From contig CAVXKY010000017.1 of assembly GCA_963762425.1 (NCBI GenBank), positions 21,936 through 85,935 on the forward strand: a DNA stretch of 64,000 bases, in the 5' to 3' direction. The DNA comes from REEB95 sp963762425 (GTDB taxonomy: Bacteria > Pseudomonadota > Alphaproteobacteria > ATCC43930 > CGMCC-115725). Each line of letters starts with the position of its first letter. Position 1 is the stretch's first letter. Of the stretch, positions 1 to 8,576 are shown in pieces. The notes beneath the pieces were generated by a model that was not told the origin of the DNA, ran no database searches, and was given only the letters and a program-made list of their open reading frames with translations. The translations under genes were made by a program, and so were the position numbers.

Positions 1-1281
1 CTGGATGGCGACGTCGTGCACCACCTGGTCGTAGCCGCGCTGGAGGAACGTCGAATAGATCGTGGCGAAGGGCTTCAAGCCCTCGCAGGCCAGGCCCGCG
101 GCGAAGGTCACGCCGTGCTGCTCGGCGATGCCGACGTCGAAGCTGCGGTTGGGGAAGCGCTCGGCGAATTTGTCGATGCCGGTGCCCGACGGCATGGCGG
201 CGGTGATGGCGACGATGCGCTCGTCCGCCTCGGCCTCGGCGATCAGCGCCTTGGCGAAGACGGCGGTGTAGCTCGGCGCGCCGGCCTTGGCCTTGACCTG
301 CGCGCCGGTGGCGACGTCGAATTTCACCACGCCGTGATACTTGTCGGCGGCGGCTTCGGCGGGCGCGTAGCCCCGGCCCTTTTGCGTCACCACGTGGATC
401 AGCACCGGGCCGGTGTCGTTGCTGTCGCGCACGTTCTTCAGCACCGGCAGCAGATGGTCGATGTTGTGGCCGTCGATCGGCCCCACGTAGAAGAAGCCGA
501 GTTCCTCGAACAGCGTGCCGCCGGTGACGAAGCCGCGCGCGAATTCGTCGGCGCGCCGCGCCGCCTTGGCCAGCCCGCGCGGGAAGCGCCGGGCCAGGGC
601 CGCGCCGAGATGGCGCAGGCTGCTATAGGGCTTGGACGACAACAGGCGCGAGAGATAGGCGCTCATCGCGCCCACCGGGGGCGCGATCGACATGTCGTTG
701 TCGTTGAGGATGACGATCAGGCGCGACTTCATCGAGCCGGCGTTGTTCATCGCCTCATAGGCCATGCCGGCGCTCATGGCGCCGTCGCCGATCACGGCGA
801 TGACGTTGTTCTTGCCGCCCTTCAGGTCGCGGCCGACCGCCATGCCGAGGCCGGCGGAGATCGAGGTCGAACTGTGCGCCGCGCCGAACGGATCGTATTC
901 GCTCTCGGACCGGCGCGTGAACCCGGACAGGCCGCCGCCCATGCGCAGGGTGCGGATGCGGTCGCGCCGCTCGGTGAGGATCTTGTGCGGATAGGCCTGG
1001 TGGCCGACGTCCCAGATCAGGCGGTCGCGCGGCGTGTCGAAGACGTAATGCAGCGCGACGGTGAGCTCGACCACGCCGAGCCCGGCGCCGAGATGGCCGC
1101 CGGTGACCGACACGGCATCGACCAATTCGCGGCGCAGCTCGTCGGCGAGCTGGCGCAAATCGCTTTCCGGCAATTTGCGGAGATCGGCGGGTTCGTTAAC
1201 CCGGTCGAGCAAAGGGGTCAGATCATTGCGCAGCACGGGCGCGGAATCCTGGTTGTTTTTATGGTCGGAAGTCCCTGTCAC
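1..1281 (-). CDS. dxs: 1-deoxy-D-xylulose-5-phosphate synthase, N-terminal two thirds (cut by window edge)
   Basis: Condenses pyruvate and glyceraldehyde 3-phosphate to DXP with thiamine diphosphate, the first step of the MEP isoprenoid pathway, in the cytosol. The minus-strand reading begins with GTG at 1281 and stays open to base 1, giving 427 codons of a protein usually about 640 long. Visible family segments are TGGHLGAGLGVVELTVALH, IWDVGHQAYPHKIL, the ThDP-binding GDGAMSAGMAYEAMNNAG region, YVGPIDGHN, and DVGIAEQH at the start of the transketolase pyrimidine domain. No frameshift is seen in this part. The gene is divergent from ispH-hpnH; both enzymes feed hopanoid synthesis. The GTG start is chosen because family sequence begins about 20 codons later and no in-frame ATG lies closer. 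Confidence 0.93.
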   Translation of the reverse strand, partial: MTGTSDHKNNQDSAPVLRNDLTPLLDRVNEPADLRKLPESDLRQLADELRRELVDAVSVTGGHLGAGLGVVELTVALHYVFDTPRDRLIWDVGHQAYPHKILTERRDRIRTLRMGGGLSGFTRRSESEYDPFGAAHSSTSISAGLGMAVGRDLKGGKNNVIAVIGDGAMSAGMAYEAMNNAGSMKSRLIVILNDNDMSIAPPVGAMSAYLSRLLSSKPYSSLRHLGAALARRFPRGLAKAARRADEFARGFVTGGTLFEELGFFYVGPIDGHNIDHLLPVLKNVRDSNDTGPVLIHVVTQKGRGYAPAEAAADKYHGVVKFDVATGAQVKAKAGAPSYTAVFAKALIAEAEADERIVAITAAMPSGTGIDKFAERFPNRSFDVGIAEQHGVTFAAGLACEGLKPFATIYSTFLQRGYDQVVHDVAIQ

Positions 1282-1454
1282 AGCCGCCCCTCGCGCTTTG
1301 CCGTCATATCCGGTCGGTGCCGGAATTACCGAAACCGTGCGAATCTAAACACAGATGGGCCGGATAAGCAATTTACATGCTTTTAGGGCCCTATTCCCTA
1401 CCGGCATTGTGGCTTTGATGAGACAGAATAGGCGGGCAGAACCCGTCTGTCGGC

Positions 1455-1484
1455 TTGGCGGGGTTTTGCCCCTATGCGTATAAT
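1455..1484 (+). promoter_or_regulatory. Candidate sigma-70 promoter of ispH-hpnH
   Basis: TTGGCG at 1455-1460 and a perfect TATAAT at 1479-1484 are separated by 18 bases, about 55 bases before the ispH ATG at 1540. It is the best promoter match in the 258-base gap between dxs and ispH. It was read by eye only. Confidence 0.5.
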
Positions 1485-1539
1485 GCGGCGGTCGAATCAG
1501 GGGTGGCCCGGCCTGCCCCCAAGAAAGGTCGTAAATATC

Positions 1540-2472
1540 ATGCGGGTGGTGCTCGCCCAACCTCGAGGTTTCTGCGCCGGAGTCGAACGCGCCATCGACA
1601 TCGTCGAGCGCGCGCTGGATAAATACGGGCCGCCGATCTATGTGCGCCACGAGATCGTGCACAACCGCCACGTGGTCGAGCGCTTGCGCGCCAAGGGCGC
1701 GCATTTCGTCGACGATCTGGACGAGATTCCGCCGGGCAGCGTCACCATCTTCAGCGCCCATGGCGTCTCGAGCGAGGTCGAGGAAGCCGCCGCGGTGCGC
1801 AACCTGCCGGTGATCGACGCGACCTGCCCGCTGGTGTCGAAGGTGCACAGCGAGGGCCAGCGCTACGCCGCGCAAGGGCGCGAGATCGTGCTGATCGGCC
1901 ATGCCGGCCATCCCGAGATCGAAGGCACCATGGGCCGCATCGACGGCAAGGTCCATCTCATCTCCAAGGCCGAGGAAGTATCGCGCCTCCAGGTGGGCGA
2001 TCCGCACAAGCTCGCCTTCATCACCCAGACCACGCTTTCGGTCGACGACACCAAGGCGGTGATCGACGCGCTGCGCCAGCGCTTCCCCGACATCGTCGGC
2101 CCCGATACCAAGGACATCTGCTACGCCACGCAAAACCGTCAGCGCGCCGTGCGGGAGCTCGCGCAGCAGGTCGACGTCGTGCTGGTGGTGGGCGCCGCCA
2201 ACAGTTCCAATTCCAACCGGCTGCGCGAGATCGCCGCCGAGCAGGGCGTGAAGGCCTATCTCGTCGCCGACGCCGAAGCGCTCGACATCGCCTGGGTCAA
2301 GGGCGTCAAATCGGTCGGCATCACCGCCGGCGCCTCGGCGCCCGAGGAATTGGTGCAGCACCTGATCGATCGTCTGCGCGAATTGGGCAAGGTCGAGTGC
2401 GAAAAGCTGCCCGGCATCACCGAGAACGTCCGCTTCCGCATGCCGGCGGAATTGGTCGATTCCGCGTCCTGA
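1540..2472 (+). CDS. ispH: 4-hydroxy-3-methylbut-2-enyl diphosphate reductase (IspH/LytB)
   Basis: Catalyses the last MEP-pathway step, reducing HMBPP to IPP and DMAPP with a [4Fe-4S] cluster. The 310-residue product starts MRVVLAQPRGFCAG and has the three cluster cysteines C12 (RGFCAG), C96 (DATCPL) and C194 (DICYATQNRQ). The motif SSNSNRL near residue 225 binds the diphosphate. The ATG at 1540 is preferred over an upstream in-frame ATG at 1474 because it matches the family N-terminus and follows AAGAAAGG at 1521-1528. hpnH follows 42 bases downstream on the same strand, so isoprenoid precursor supply and hopanoid side-chain formation are probably co-transcribed. Length and motifs are ordinary and the gene is intact. 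Confidence 0.96.
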   Translation: MRVVLAQPRGFCAGVERAIDIVERALDKYGPPIYVRHEIVHNRHVVERLRAKGAHFVDDLDEIPPGSVTIFSAHGVSSEVEEAAAVRNLPVIDATCPLVSKVHSEGQRYAAQGREIVLIGHAGHPEIEGTMGRIDGKVHLISKAEEVSRLQVGDPHKLAFITQTTLSVDDTKAVIDALRQRFPDIVGPDTKDICYATQNRQRAVRELAQQVDVVLVVGAANSSNSNRLREIAAEQGVKAYLVADAEALDIAWVKGVKSVGITAGASAPEELVQHLIDRLRELGKVECEKLPGITENVRFRMPAELVDSAS

Positions 2473-2514
2473 CCGCGCCGCCGTTCAATATCTTGGTATC
2501 GAGGAGTTTAGAGC

Positions 2515-3633
2515 TTGTCCGTTCCGCTGCATCAAATGGTCCGCGTCGGCGCCTATGTGGCGAAGCAACGCCTTATGGGCGTGGAGCGCTATCCGCTCGT
2601 GCTCATGCTCGAGCCGCTGTTCCGCTGCAACCTGGCCTGCGCCGGCTGCGGCAAGATCGACTATCCCGACAAGATCCTGAACCAGCGGCTTTCGGTGGCG
2701 GAATGCCTCGAGGCGGTGGACGAATGCGGCGCCCCGGTGGTGTCGATCGCCGGCGGCGAGCCGCTGCTGCACCGCGAGATCGAGCAGATCGCTGAAGGCA
2801 TCATCGCGCGCAAGAAGTTCGTCTATCTCTGCACCAACGCGCTGCTGCTGGAAAAGAAGATCGACCGCTTCAAGCCCAATCCCTATTTCGTCTGGTCGAT
2901 CCATCTCGACGGCGACAAGGAAATGCACGACCACTCGGTGTGCGAGAAGGACGTCTACGAGAAGGCGGTGGACGCCATCAAGCTCGCCAAGTCCCGGGGC
3001 TTCCGCGTCAACATCAACTGCACGCTGTTCGACGGCGCCGAGCCCGAACGCGTCGCCCGGTTCTTCGACACCATGATGGAAATCGGCCTCGACGGCATCA
3101 CGGTTTCGCCCGGCTACGCCTATGAGCGCGCGCCCGACCAGGCGCATTTCCTCAACCGCAAGAAGACCAAGGAACTGTTCCGCGGCATCTTCCGCGCCAG
3201 GAACGGCCATAAATGGTCGTTCAGCCAGTCGGGCCTGTTCCTCGACTTCCTGGCCGGCAACCAGAATTATCACTGCACGCCCTGGGGCAACCCGACGCGT
3301 AATTATTTCGGCTGGCAGCGCCCGTGCTACCTGCTCGGCGAGGGCTTCACCAAGACCTTCAAGGAGCTGATGGAAACCACCGATTGGGATTCCTACGGCA
3401 CCGGCAATTACGAGAAATGCGCCGACTGCATGGTGCATTCGGGCTACGAGGCGACCGCGGTGATGGATGCGGTGAAGCATCCGCTGAAGGCGCTGGGCGT
3501 GGCCATGCGCGGCGTCAAGACCGAGGGCGAGATGGTGCCCGAGATCGTCATGGACAAGCAACGCCCGGCCGAATTCGTGTTCTCGCGCCACGTCGAAGAA
3601 GCCATGGCGCGCGTCGACGAGGCCGCGGAATAA
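2515..3633 (+). CDS. hpnH: Adenosyl-hopene transferase HpnH (radical SAM)
   Basis: Radical SAM enzyme that attaches a 5'-deoxyadenosyl group to diploptene to give adenosylhopane, the first step of the extended hopanoid side chain. The 372-residue protein has the cluster motif CxxxCxxC at C38, C42 and C45 and the SAM-binding GGEP near residue 82. A C-terminal cysteine-bearing segment (YEKCADCMVHSGYE) resembles a SPASM-like region. The start is TTG at 2515, supported by GAGGAG at 2501-2506 and by the family N-terminus SVPLHQMVRVGAYVAKQRL. It sits directly after ispH; its partners shc and hpnG are near 28-30 kb. A cluster of intergenic hairpin repeats begins three bases after the stop. Confidence 0.95.
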   Translation: MSVPLHQMVRVGAYVAKQRLMGVERYPLVLMLEPLFRCNLACAGCGKIDYPDKILNQRLSVAECLEAVDECGAPVVSIAGGEPLLHREIEQIAEGIIARKKFVYLCTNALLLEKKIDRFKPNPYFVWSIHLDGDKEMHDHSVCEKDVYEKAVDAIKLAKSRGFRVNINCTLFDGAEPERVARFFDTMMEIGLDGITVSPGYAYERAPDQAHFLNRKKTKELFRGIFRARNGHKWSFSQSGLFLDFLAGNQNYHCTPWGNPTRNYFGWQRPCYLLGEGFTKTFKELMETTDWDSYGTGNYEKCADCMVHSGYEATAVMDAVKHPLKALGVAMRGVKTEGEMVPEIVMDKQRPAEFVFSRHVEEAMARVDEAAE

Positions 3634-3635
3634 CC

Positions 3636-3687
3636 CGCGTAGCACAGGCGAGGGCCGAACCTTGAGGCCCGCGCCGTCGTGCGAAGC
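3636..3687 (+). repeat. REP-like GTAG-headed hairpin repeat, copy 1
   Basis: GCGTAGCA on the left and TGCGAAGC on the right bracket an inner stem in which GGCG-A-GGGCC pairs with GGCCC-G-CGCC, with a nine-base loop. The outer arms pair with two G·A mismatches. It lies just after the hpnH stop. Confidence 0.7.
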
Positions 3688-3701
3688 TAATTTTTCAAGA
3701 A

Positions 3702-3815
3702 CGTAGCAAAGGCCGAGCGCCCCGCGTAGCACCTGACGTGCGAAGCCAAGGGGAATCAGCGCGAGGCCGTCTTGCGAAGCGAAGAGAACCCCTAGCACGG
3801 GCCGCGCGGGACCGG
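3702..3815 (+). repeat. Degenerate or nested copies of the GTAG-headed repeat
   Basis: CGTAGCA occurs at 3702 and GCGTAGCA at 3724, the latter closing with TGCGAAGC by 3746. A right half, GGCCGTCTTGCGAAGC, ends at 3780, and a weakened left half (CTAGCACGGGCCGCGC) follows at about 3790. The stretch reads as several partial copies laid end to end after hpnH. Confidence 0.5.
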
Positions 3816-4121
3816 CGCCATCATCGCCGCCAAAGCTAAGAAAAATTTTAGCCATGAAGCGCCAGGCGATTTTTTGCCTAAGCCGCGCGCAATCCTGTCC
3901 GGCTTTTCATAAATCGAATTGAAGAAAATTCAGTCGCGCGCCGTCTCACGATTTCTTGGGCGATTTTTTAAGCGCGCTGCGTTGCTTCGCCGCAGCAAGA
4001 AGCGCATGTGTGCGTTGCAGCATTTACGATGAACGGATGCGGCATTCGCGCCTAATCTTTTCGGTGTTGGCAATGCCGCGACAAAACGGCGAAGCCATCG
4101 CAAAGCAAGGAGTGTTAAATC
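3816..4121. other. Intergenic stretch without a recognisable gene
   Basis: With the repeats before it, this makes 488 bases without a recognisable gene between hpnH and the small exported protein. It is more AT-rich than the surroundings, with several runs of T and A. Open frames here on either strand have no ribosome-binding site and no recognisable family sequence. It probably holds the promoter and leader of the 4122 gene; AAGGAG lies at 4109-4114. Confidence 0.4.
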
Positions 4122-4313
4122 GTGAATCGCATGACACGCTACGCCCTGGCGCTCGCGCTCGGGCTTTCGGCAATTTCCACCGCGGCCTTCGCGGCGGATC
4201 CGTCCACCTCGACCCAGACTGCCAACGCACAGTACGCGTCGCCGCAGATGCCGGGCGCTCAACAGACGCCGGGGCCCTATGACAGCCCCTTCCAATATCT
4301 CGGCGCCTTCTAA
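4122..4313 (+). CDS. Small exported protein of unknown function
   Basis: A 63-residue product with a clear signal peptide: basic MNRMTRYA, a hydrophobic stretch ALALALGLSAIST, and a likely cleavage after AAFA-A near residue 24. The mature part is about 39 residues, rich in Gln, Pro, Ser and Thr, ending SPFQYLGAF. GTG at 4122 is chosen because AAGGAG lies at ideal distance upstream; an in-frame ATG at 4131 is the alternative. It stands alone and is followed by a strong hairpin terminator. I do not recognise the family. A periplasmic or secreted location is inferred from the signal peptide only. Confidence 0.6.
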   Translation: MNRMTRYALALALGLSAISTAAFAADPSTSTQTANAQYASPQMPGAQQTPGPYDSPFQYLGAF

Positions 4314-4346
4314 AACCCCCAACCGCTTGAAGACGTGATCAGGGCG

Positions 4347-4371
4347 AAAGCCGGGCCGCAAGCCCGGCTTT
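4347..4371. terminator. Bidirectional hairpin terminator
   Basis: AAAGCCGGGC and GCCCGGCTTT form a perfect 10-base stem around a five-base loop. T- and A-rich ends make it usable on both strands. It sits between the convergent 4122 gene and the regulator ending at 4379. Confidence 0.75.
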
Positions 4372-4378
4372 CGTTCAT

Positions 4379-5254
4379 TCAGGCATTGTAGTTGACCGCG
4401 CCGCAACGGCTGAGATCGTAGCCGCCCAGCTCCGCCGCCTGGTCGCGGCAGGCGGCCGAAGCGGCGAAACTCATCAGCTTCTGCACCGCCGGCTCAAAAT
4501 AATTGCGCCGCCGCATGGCGAGATCGAAGCGCTCCCAGCGGAGAGGCACGAAGCCGAGATTGTTGCGCTTGGCGACCGCGCGCACCGCGATGCCGGCATC
4601 GGCCTTGCCCTCGATGATGGATGTGGCGATGTCGGTTTCGGTGAGCGCGGGCGAGGCGGGACCCGGCAGGGTCTCGAGGCGGATGCCGGCTTCGGCCAAC
4701 AAATGGCGCAGCAGAATCTGGGCGCCGGCGCCTTCCTGCCGGCGCAGCACCCTTATGCCGCTCTTGGCGAGATCGGATACCGAGCGGATTCGTTTCGGAT
4801 TGCCGGGCGCCGTCACCAGCCCCTGCTCGCGCTTGGCCCATTCGATCAGCACCGCGTCCGACATCCCGCCTTGCGCCCGGAGCGCGGGCAAATTGTATTC
4901 GCCGCTGGCCGTATCGAGCAGATGGATACCGGCCAGCACGGCTTTGTCCGCCGCCAACCGCTTCAGCCCCTCGCCGCTGCCGCAGGTGAACAACGCCAAC
5001 TCGCAATCCGATTCCCGCAACGCCCATTCCAGCAGCGGGTCGTGACTGCCCGCCGCCACAGGCGGAGCATGGCGCAAGGAGGGGCCGGCGAACTCCACCT
5101 GCCGCGTCACCCATTCGTCGATCATGGCGCGCGGGAACAGCAGCTTGCCGGCGGAGCGCGAGCACGGGATGCGTTTGGTGCGCACCAGCTCGTAGACCGT
5201 GCGCTCCTTGAGCCGCAGATAGTCGGCCACTTCGGCGGTGTTGAAAAATTCCCT
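4379..5254 (-). CDS. One-component regulator: excisionase-type HTH plus periplasmic-binding-like sensor domain
   Basis: A 291-residue regulator. Residues about 1-55 (MREFFNTAEVADYLRLKERT, then IPCSRSAGKLLFPRAMIDEW) form a MerR/excisionase-type winged helix. The remaining 220 residues match the PBP-like domain that senses a small ligand in a family often linked to molybdate or tungstate uptake. It is adjacent to, and on the same strand as, the tungstate/molybdate ABC genes and lies downstream of them. The start at 5254 fits the family N-terminus; an in-frame ATG at 5272 overlaps the candidate operator and would add six residues. No strong ribosome-binding site is seen. The ligand is inferred from neighbours, not shown. 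The gene is intact, unlike the transporter. Confidence 0.8.
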   Translation of the reverse strand, partial: REFFNTAEVADYLRLKERTVYELVRTKRIPCSRSAGKLLFPRAMIDEWVTRQVEFAGPSLRHAPPVAAGSHDPLLEWALRESDCELALFTCGSGEGLKRLAADKAVLAGIHLLDTASGEYNLPALRAQGGMSDAVLIEWAKREQGLVTAPGNPKRIRSVSDLAKSGIRVLRRQEGAGAQILLRHLLAEAGIRLETLPGPASPALTETDIATSIIEGKADAGIAVRAVAKRNNLGFVPLRWERFDLAMRRRNYFEPAVQKLMSFAASAACRDQAAELGGYDLSRCGAVNYNA

Positions 5255-5265
5255 CATAAGCCATC

Positions 5266-5294
5266 TATGCATATTTATGATTCAAAATACATTA
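5266..5294. promoter_or_regulatory. Candidate operator, copy 1 (before the regulator gene)
   Basis: TATGCATATT, eight bases, then AAAATACAT. The same arrangement recurs at 8513-8541 with both arms almost unchanged. It overlaps the 5' end of the regulator gene, which would suit autoregulation. Confidence 0.5.
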
Positions 5295-5534
5295 TTTACA
5301 TATTACGTCTCAATACCGATTTGCCTCATGACTCCGCCAATCGAAGCGCGGCCGGAAAAATCTCCGGCTAACGCCGGTGAGACACAAGCGAGGGACACGC
5401 ATGAGCGATTTCGGCGAGGCCTTCGCGCTCGCCTTCGCCATGCCGGCTTCGACACAAATGGGGGCCCGTATCATGTTACCTGCCGCGGGCCGGAATTTTT
5501 TTCCCGTGCCATTGGCCCACGCGGAGCTTCTCCC

Positions 5535-6608
5535 GCGAATGGGTCGAATGTCGCTCGCCGCGATCGCGATCGCGACCTTGGCGCCGGGCCGGCCCCATCG
5601 CTCGCGACTTCCGCGCCATGACGCAGCCGCGGGGCGGAGCCGCAATCGAGCAAAGCCTGGTGAGCGCGCCGGCGGGGCGGAGCGTGGTGGGGCGGGCGGC
5701 CAAGCGGTTGCGGTCGCGCGACCGGCCGCGGCCCGGCCTCGGACCTCACATCCTCGGCGCGGATGCAGAGCCAGGCCGATTCCGGGGCGCCGTCGTGGCA
5801 TCGGCGGCAAGGCGCTTTCCCGCGACGGAATAGACCGCCCTGCCGCCGCGCTTCCCCAAAAGCCTAGCCGCCAGGATGTTCTCGATGCCCATGAAGGCGG
5901 CGGCGAATTTTCCGGCCGGCCGGCGCAGGATATCGGCGGGCGCGCCCGCCTGCACCACCGTCCCCGCCCGCATCAGCACGATCCGGTCGGCGAGCGCGAA
6001 GGCCTCGGTGAGGTCGTGGGTGACGAAGAGCGCAGGGATGCGCGTCCGGCGCAGGAAGCGTCTCGAGCTCGGCGCGTAGCGCTTCGCGGGTGCGCGCATC
6101 GAGCGCCGAGAATGGCTCGTCGAACAGGAAGAGATCGGGCCGCGACGCCGAAGGCGCGGGCGAGCGCGGTGCGCTGCTTCTCGCCGGGGCTGAGCTGCGC
6201 CGGGCGGCGCGCCGCGAGATGCGCCACGCCGAAGAAACCGAGCAGCCCGGCGAGATCGGCCGGGATCGGATCGCCGCTTCGGCGCGCCCGTCCGACCGCC
6301 GCGCGCCTCGAAGCGCCAGTGCGACGTCGCCGGCAACGTCAGATGCGGGAACAAGCCGAAATTCTGCACCATGAAGCCTAAATTTCGGCGCTCGGGCGGA
6401 AGGCGGGTCACGTCGCGGCCCCCGATCGCGATCCGGCCGGAATCCGGCCGGTGGAAGCCGGCGATGGTTTCGAGCAGCACCGACTTCCCGGCGCCGTTGG
6501 GTCCGAGGATCACCACGATCTTGCCCGACCCGACGCCAAGGTCAATGTCGCCGATGGCAATCGCCCAAATCGAGCGCCAAATTTCGATCAGATCCCGGCC
6601 GCGCTCAC
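5535..6608 (-). pseudogene. Tungstate/molybdate ABC transporter ATP-binding protein, multiply frameshifted
   Basis: The reconstructed reading shows an ABC ATPase: Walker A GPNGAGKS near 6500, ERRNLGFMVQNFGLFPHL, the signature QLSPGEKQR near 6190, the switch region FVTHDLTEAF near 6010, and a TOBE-type C-terminal region ending around 5540 (VAIAIAASDIRPI). These lie in different frames, so at least four indels are present (about 6590, 6315, 6080 and 5760-5600). GTG at 6608 overlaps the permease stop by four bases. The 3' end is uncertain because the last frames are scrambled. It would energise the permease next door. True decay and accumulated sequencing indels are both possible. Confidence 0.7.
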
Positions 6609-7419
6609 CGGTTCTCCTCGCCCGCCTCGGCCGAAGGCGAGAGCGCAGCAGCACGAACAGCGTGAGCGTCACCAGCAGCAGCAGCGCCGCCGCCGCCATT
6701 AAATCCTCAAGACCGTAGTTGAGGAACATCTCGTAGATTTGCACGGGCGCGGTCTTGGGGTAATAGGCAAGGATGACGACCGCGCCGAACTCGCTGATCG
6801 AGCGGGCGAAGGTCAGGGTGAGGCCCGTCATGATGCCGCGCCAGGACAAGGGCAGGGTGACGGCGAACAGCGTCCGCCACGGTCCCAGGCCCAAGGTGCG
6901 CGCCACCTTTTCGAGCTGGGATCGACCACCTCGAAACCGATCCGGGCGGCGTTGACGGTATAGGTCACCGAGACGAATAACATCGCCGCCACCACTCCGG
7001 CGACGGTGCTCCAGAAGCTGAGTCCAAACAGGGATAGGGCCGGCGCGCCGATAATGCCTTCGCGCCCCAACACCACGAGAGCGCGATGCCCGCCACGGTG
7101 TGCGGCACGGCGAGCGGCAGATCGACCAGCGCCGCCACCGCGCTCTTGCCCGGGAAGTCGCTGCGCGCCAGGGCATAGGCGAGCGGCACGCCCAGGCAAG
7201 CGGCATGGCGGTGGCGAAGATCGCGGTCACGATGCTGAGGATGATCGCCTGGCGCACATCCAGCATCCCGGCGACGCGCGCGAAATTGGCGCCCGACTGG
7301 CCGGCGACCAGCGCCAGCAGCGGCAGGGCGATGAACGCCACCACGAAGCTGCCCAGGAGCCAGAACAGCAGGAACACCCCGCGCGGATGGCTCGGGGGCA
7401 AGGCGTTGATTGGACGCAT
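6605..7419 (-). pseudogene. Tungstate/molybdate ABC transporter permease (WtpB/TupB-like), frameshifted
   Basis: Inner-membrane permease. Readable blocks are GVFLLFWLLGSFVVAFIAL (first helix), LAYALARSDFPGKSAVAAL, LPLAVPHTVAGIAL, EGIIGAPALSLFGLSFW, LEKVARTLGLGPWRTLFAV (the EAA loop that contacts the ATPase), and SISEFGAVVILAYYPKTAP. They switch frame near 7195, 7085, 6920 and 6625. The reconstructed length, about 270 residues, is normal. The ATG is at 7419, and the restored stop TGA at 6605-6607 overlaps the ATPase GTG, so the genes were translationally coupled. The family handles tungstate or molybdate, in keeping with the formate dehydrogenase cofactor needs downstream. Confidence 0.75.
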
Positions 7420-7453
7420 GAATGGCCGGGCTAGACCGGTTCGCCGCGCCCGG

Positions 7454-8415
7454 TCACGAGCCGGGCCAGGGCTTCACCAGCGCGTGCAAGCTCGGGGGCA
7501 TGGCGCCCGGATTCGCCGCGAGCGCCGGGCTCAAACTGCCGAAGCCGTTCTTGCGCATGATCGCCTGGCCGGTTGGCCCGAGCAGGAGAGCGACGAACTT
7601 CGCCGCGCCGTCGGGATGCGCGGCGTTCGCGAGGATGGTGACGGCATAGACGATGGGCTTGCCGGGAAGGTCGCCGTTCTTGGTGTGGGCGACGCCGCCC
7701 TCATAGAACGACGAGAAGGCCGGGTCGCTGAGGTCGATCTTCGCCGGCAGACTCGAGATAGCGCAGATGGTGCTGGAGCGCGTCGGAGCGGTAGATCGCG
7801 AGATAATCGATCTGACCGAGCTGGAGCGCCGAGATCAGCGCGGTCTCGGTGTCGCGCATGTTGGCCTCGGGCGCGTTGGCCAGGATACTCGCCGCGATGC
7901 CGGGGGCCCCGTAGTATTTTTCCGCCAGCGTCAGCGTCTGCACGGTCTGGTAGCCAAGGGATCGGTGTTGGGATCGGCGCGGCCGATCTCCACCCCCGGC
8001 CGCGCCAGCACGCATACCATTCTTGGCGTCGATCTCGCCGGCATATTTGCTCTTGTCGGTGTAGACGAAGGTGACGGCGTTGCGCGCGAAGCCCGCATAC
8101 CAGCCGGTATAGGCTTGCTGCCCATTGCCGCCGAAGAGATATTTCGGGATCACGTTGTAATCGGCGACCGCGATGATGTCGGCGGGCTGATGCACTTCGG
8201 TGATGAGCCGCGCCATCTTGACGCTGCCGCCGAACTGGGCGTGGACCGTGAAGCCCGGATATTTCTGCTCGAAGGCCTCGCCCAGCTGCTTGAACGGAAC
8301 CGCGAGCGTGCCCGCCGCCAGCACGTCGAGCGCCACCGGTTCGGCGGCGCGCGCGCCGGTTGCGGCGAGCAGCATCCCCGTTACGGCGACGAGGCTTCGG
8401 AGGATCAGGCTTCAT
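7454..8415 (-). pseudogene. Tungstate/molybdate-binding periplasmic protein (WtpA-like), frameshifted
   Basis: The exported substrate-binding component. After ATG at 8415 (AGGAG eight bases upstream) the restored sequence has a signal peptide (LVAVTGMLLAATGARA), then LDVLAAGTLAVPFKQL, FGGSVKMARLITEVHQPADI, EIGRADPNTDP-LGYQTVQTL, and a C-terminal block reading KPIVYAVTILANAAHPDGA. Blocks are split by shifts near 8410, 8015, 7955 and 7745. The motif order and the length of about 320 residues fit WtpA/ModA-type oxyanion-binding proteins. It would be first gene of the transporter operon, with a candidate operator about 100 bases upstream. Confidence 0.75.
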
Positions 8416-8512
8416 GGCGGTCACTCCTGGCTGAAAGCGGACGCCGCGCGATACGCGCGGGGGCTTTCCCTTAATTATGTAAGCAATATCAAAACTATGG
8501 AATCTCGTAATT

Positions 8513-8541
8513 TATGCATATTAATACGTTAAAATGCATAG
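8513..8541. promoter_or_regulatory. Candidate operator, copy 2 (between transporter and TupA-like relic)
   Basis: TATGCATATT, eight bases, then AAAATGCAT. The first ten bases are identical to the copy at 5266 and eight of nine match in the right arm, with equal spacing. ATGCAT on both sides gives imperfect dyad symmetry. It lies between the divergent wtpA-like gene and the relic at 8577. Confidence 0.55.
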
Positions 8542-8576
8542 TGAATTTCGTCCGGGTGCCGATCCCGGCCCGTTCA

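Noticed and set aside
16..1386. Long plus-strand open frame opposite dxs
   Set aside because: The minus strand reads as Dxs throughout; the plus-strand frame is an antisense shadow typical of GC-rich DNA, with no family sequence or ribosome-binding site.
3930..4406. 158-codon minus-strand open frame over the 4122 gene
   Set aside because: It overlaps a gene with a clear signal peptide and terminator, is Arg-rich like other shadows, and has no recognisable motif.
5401..5620. Plus-strand frame starting MSDFGEAFALAFAMPAS with a GAGGGA site upstream
   Set aside because: It lies antisense to the TOBE end of the ABC ATPase and runs on as a shadow. A short real gene cannot be excluded, but nothing supports one.
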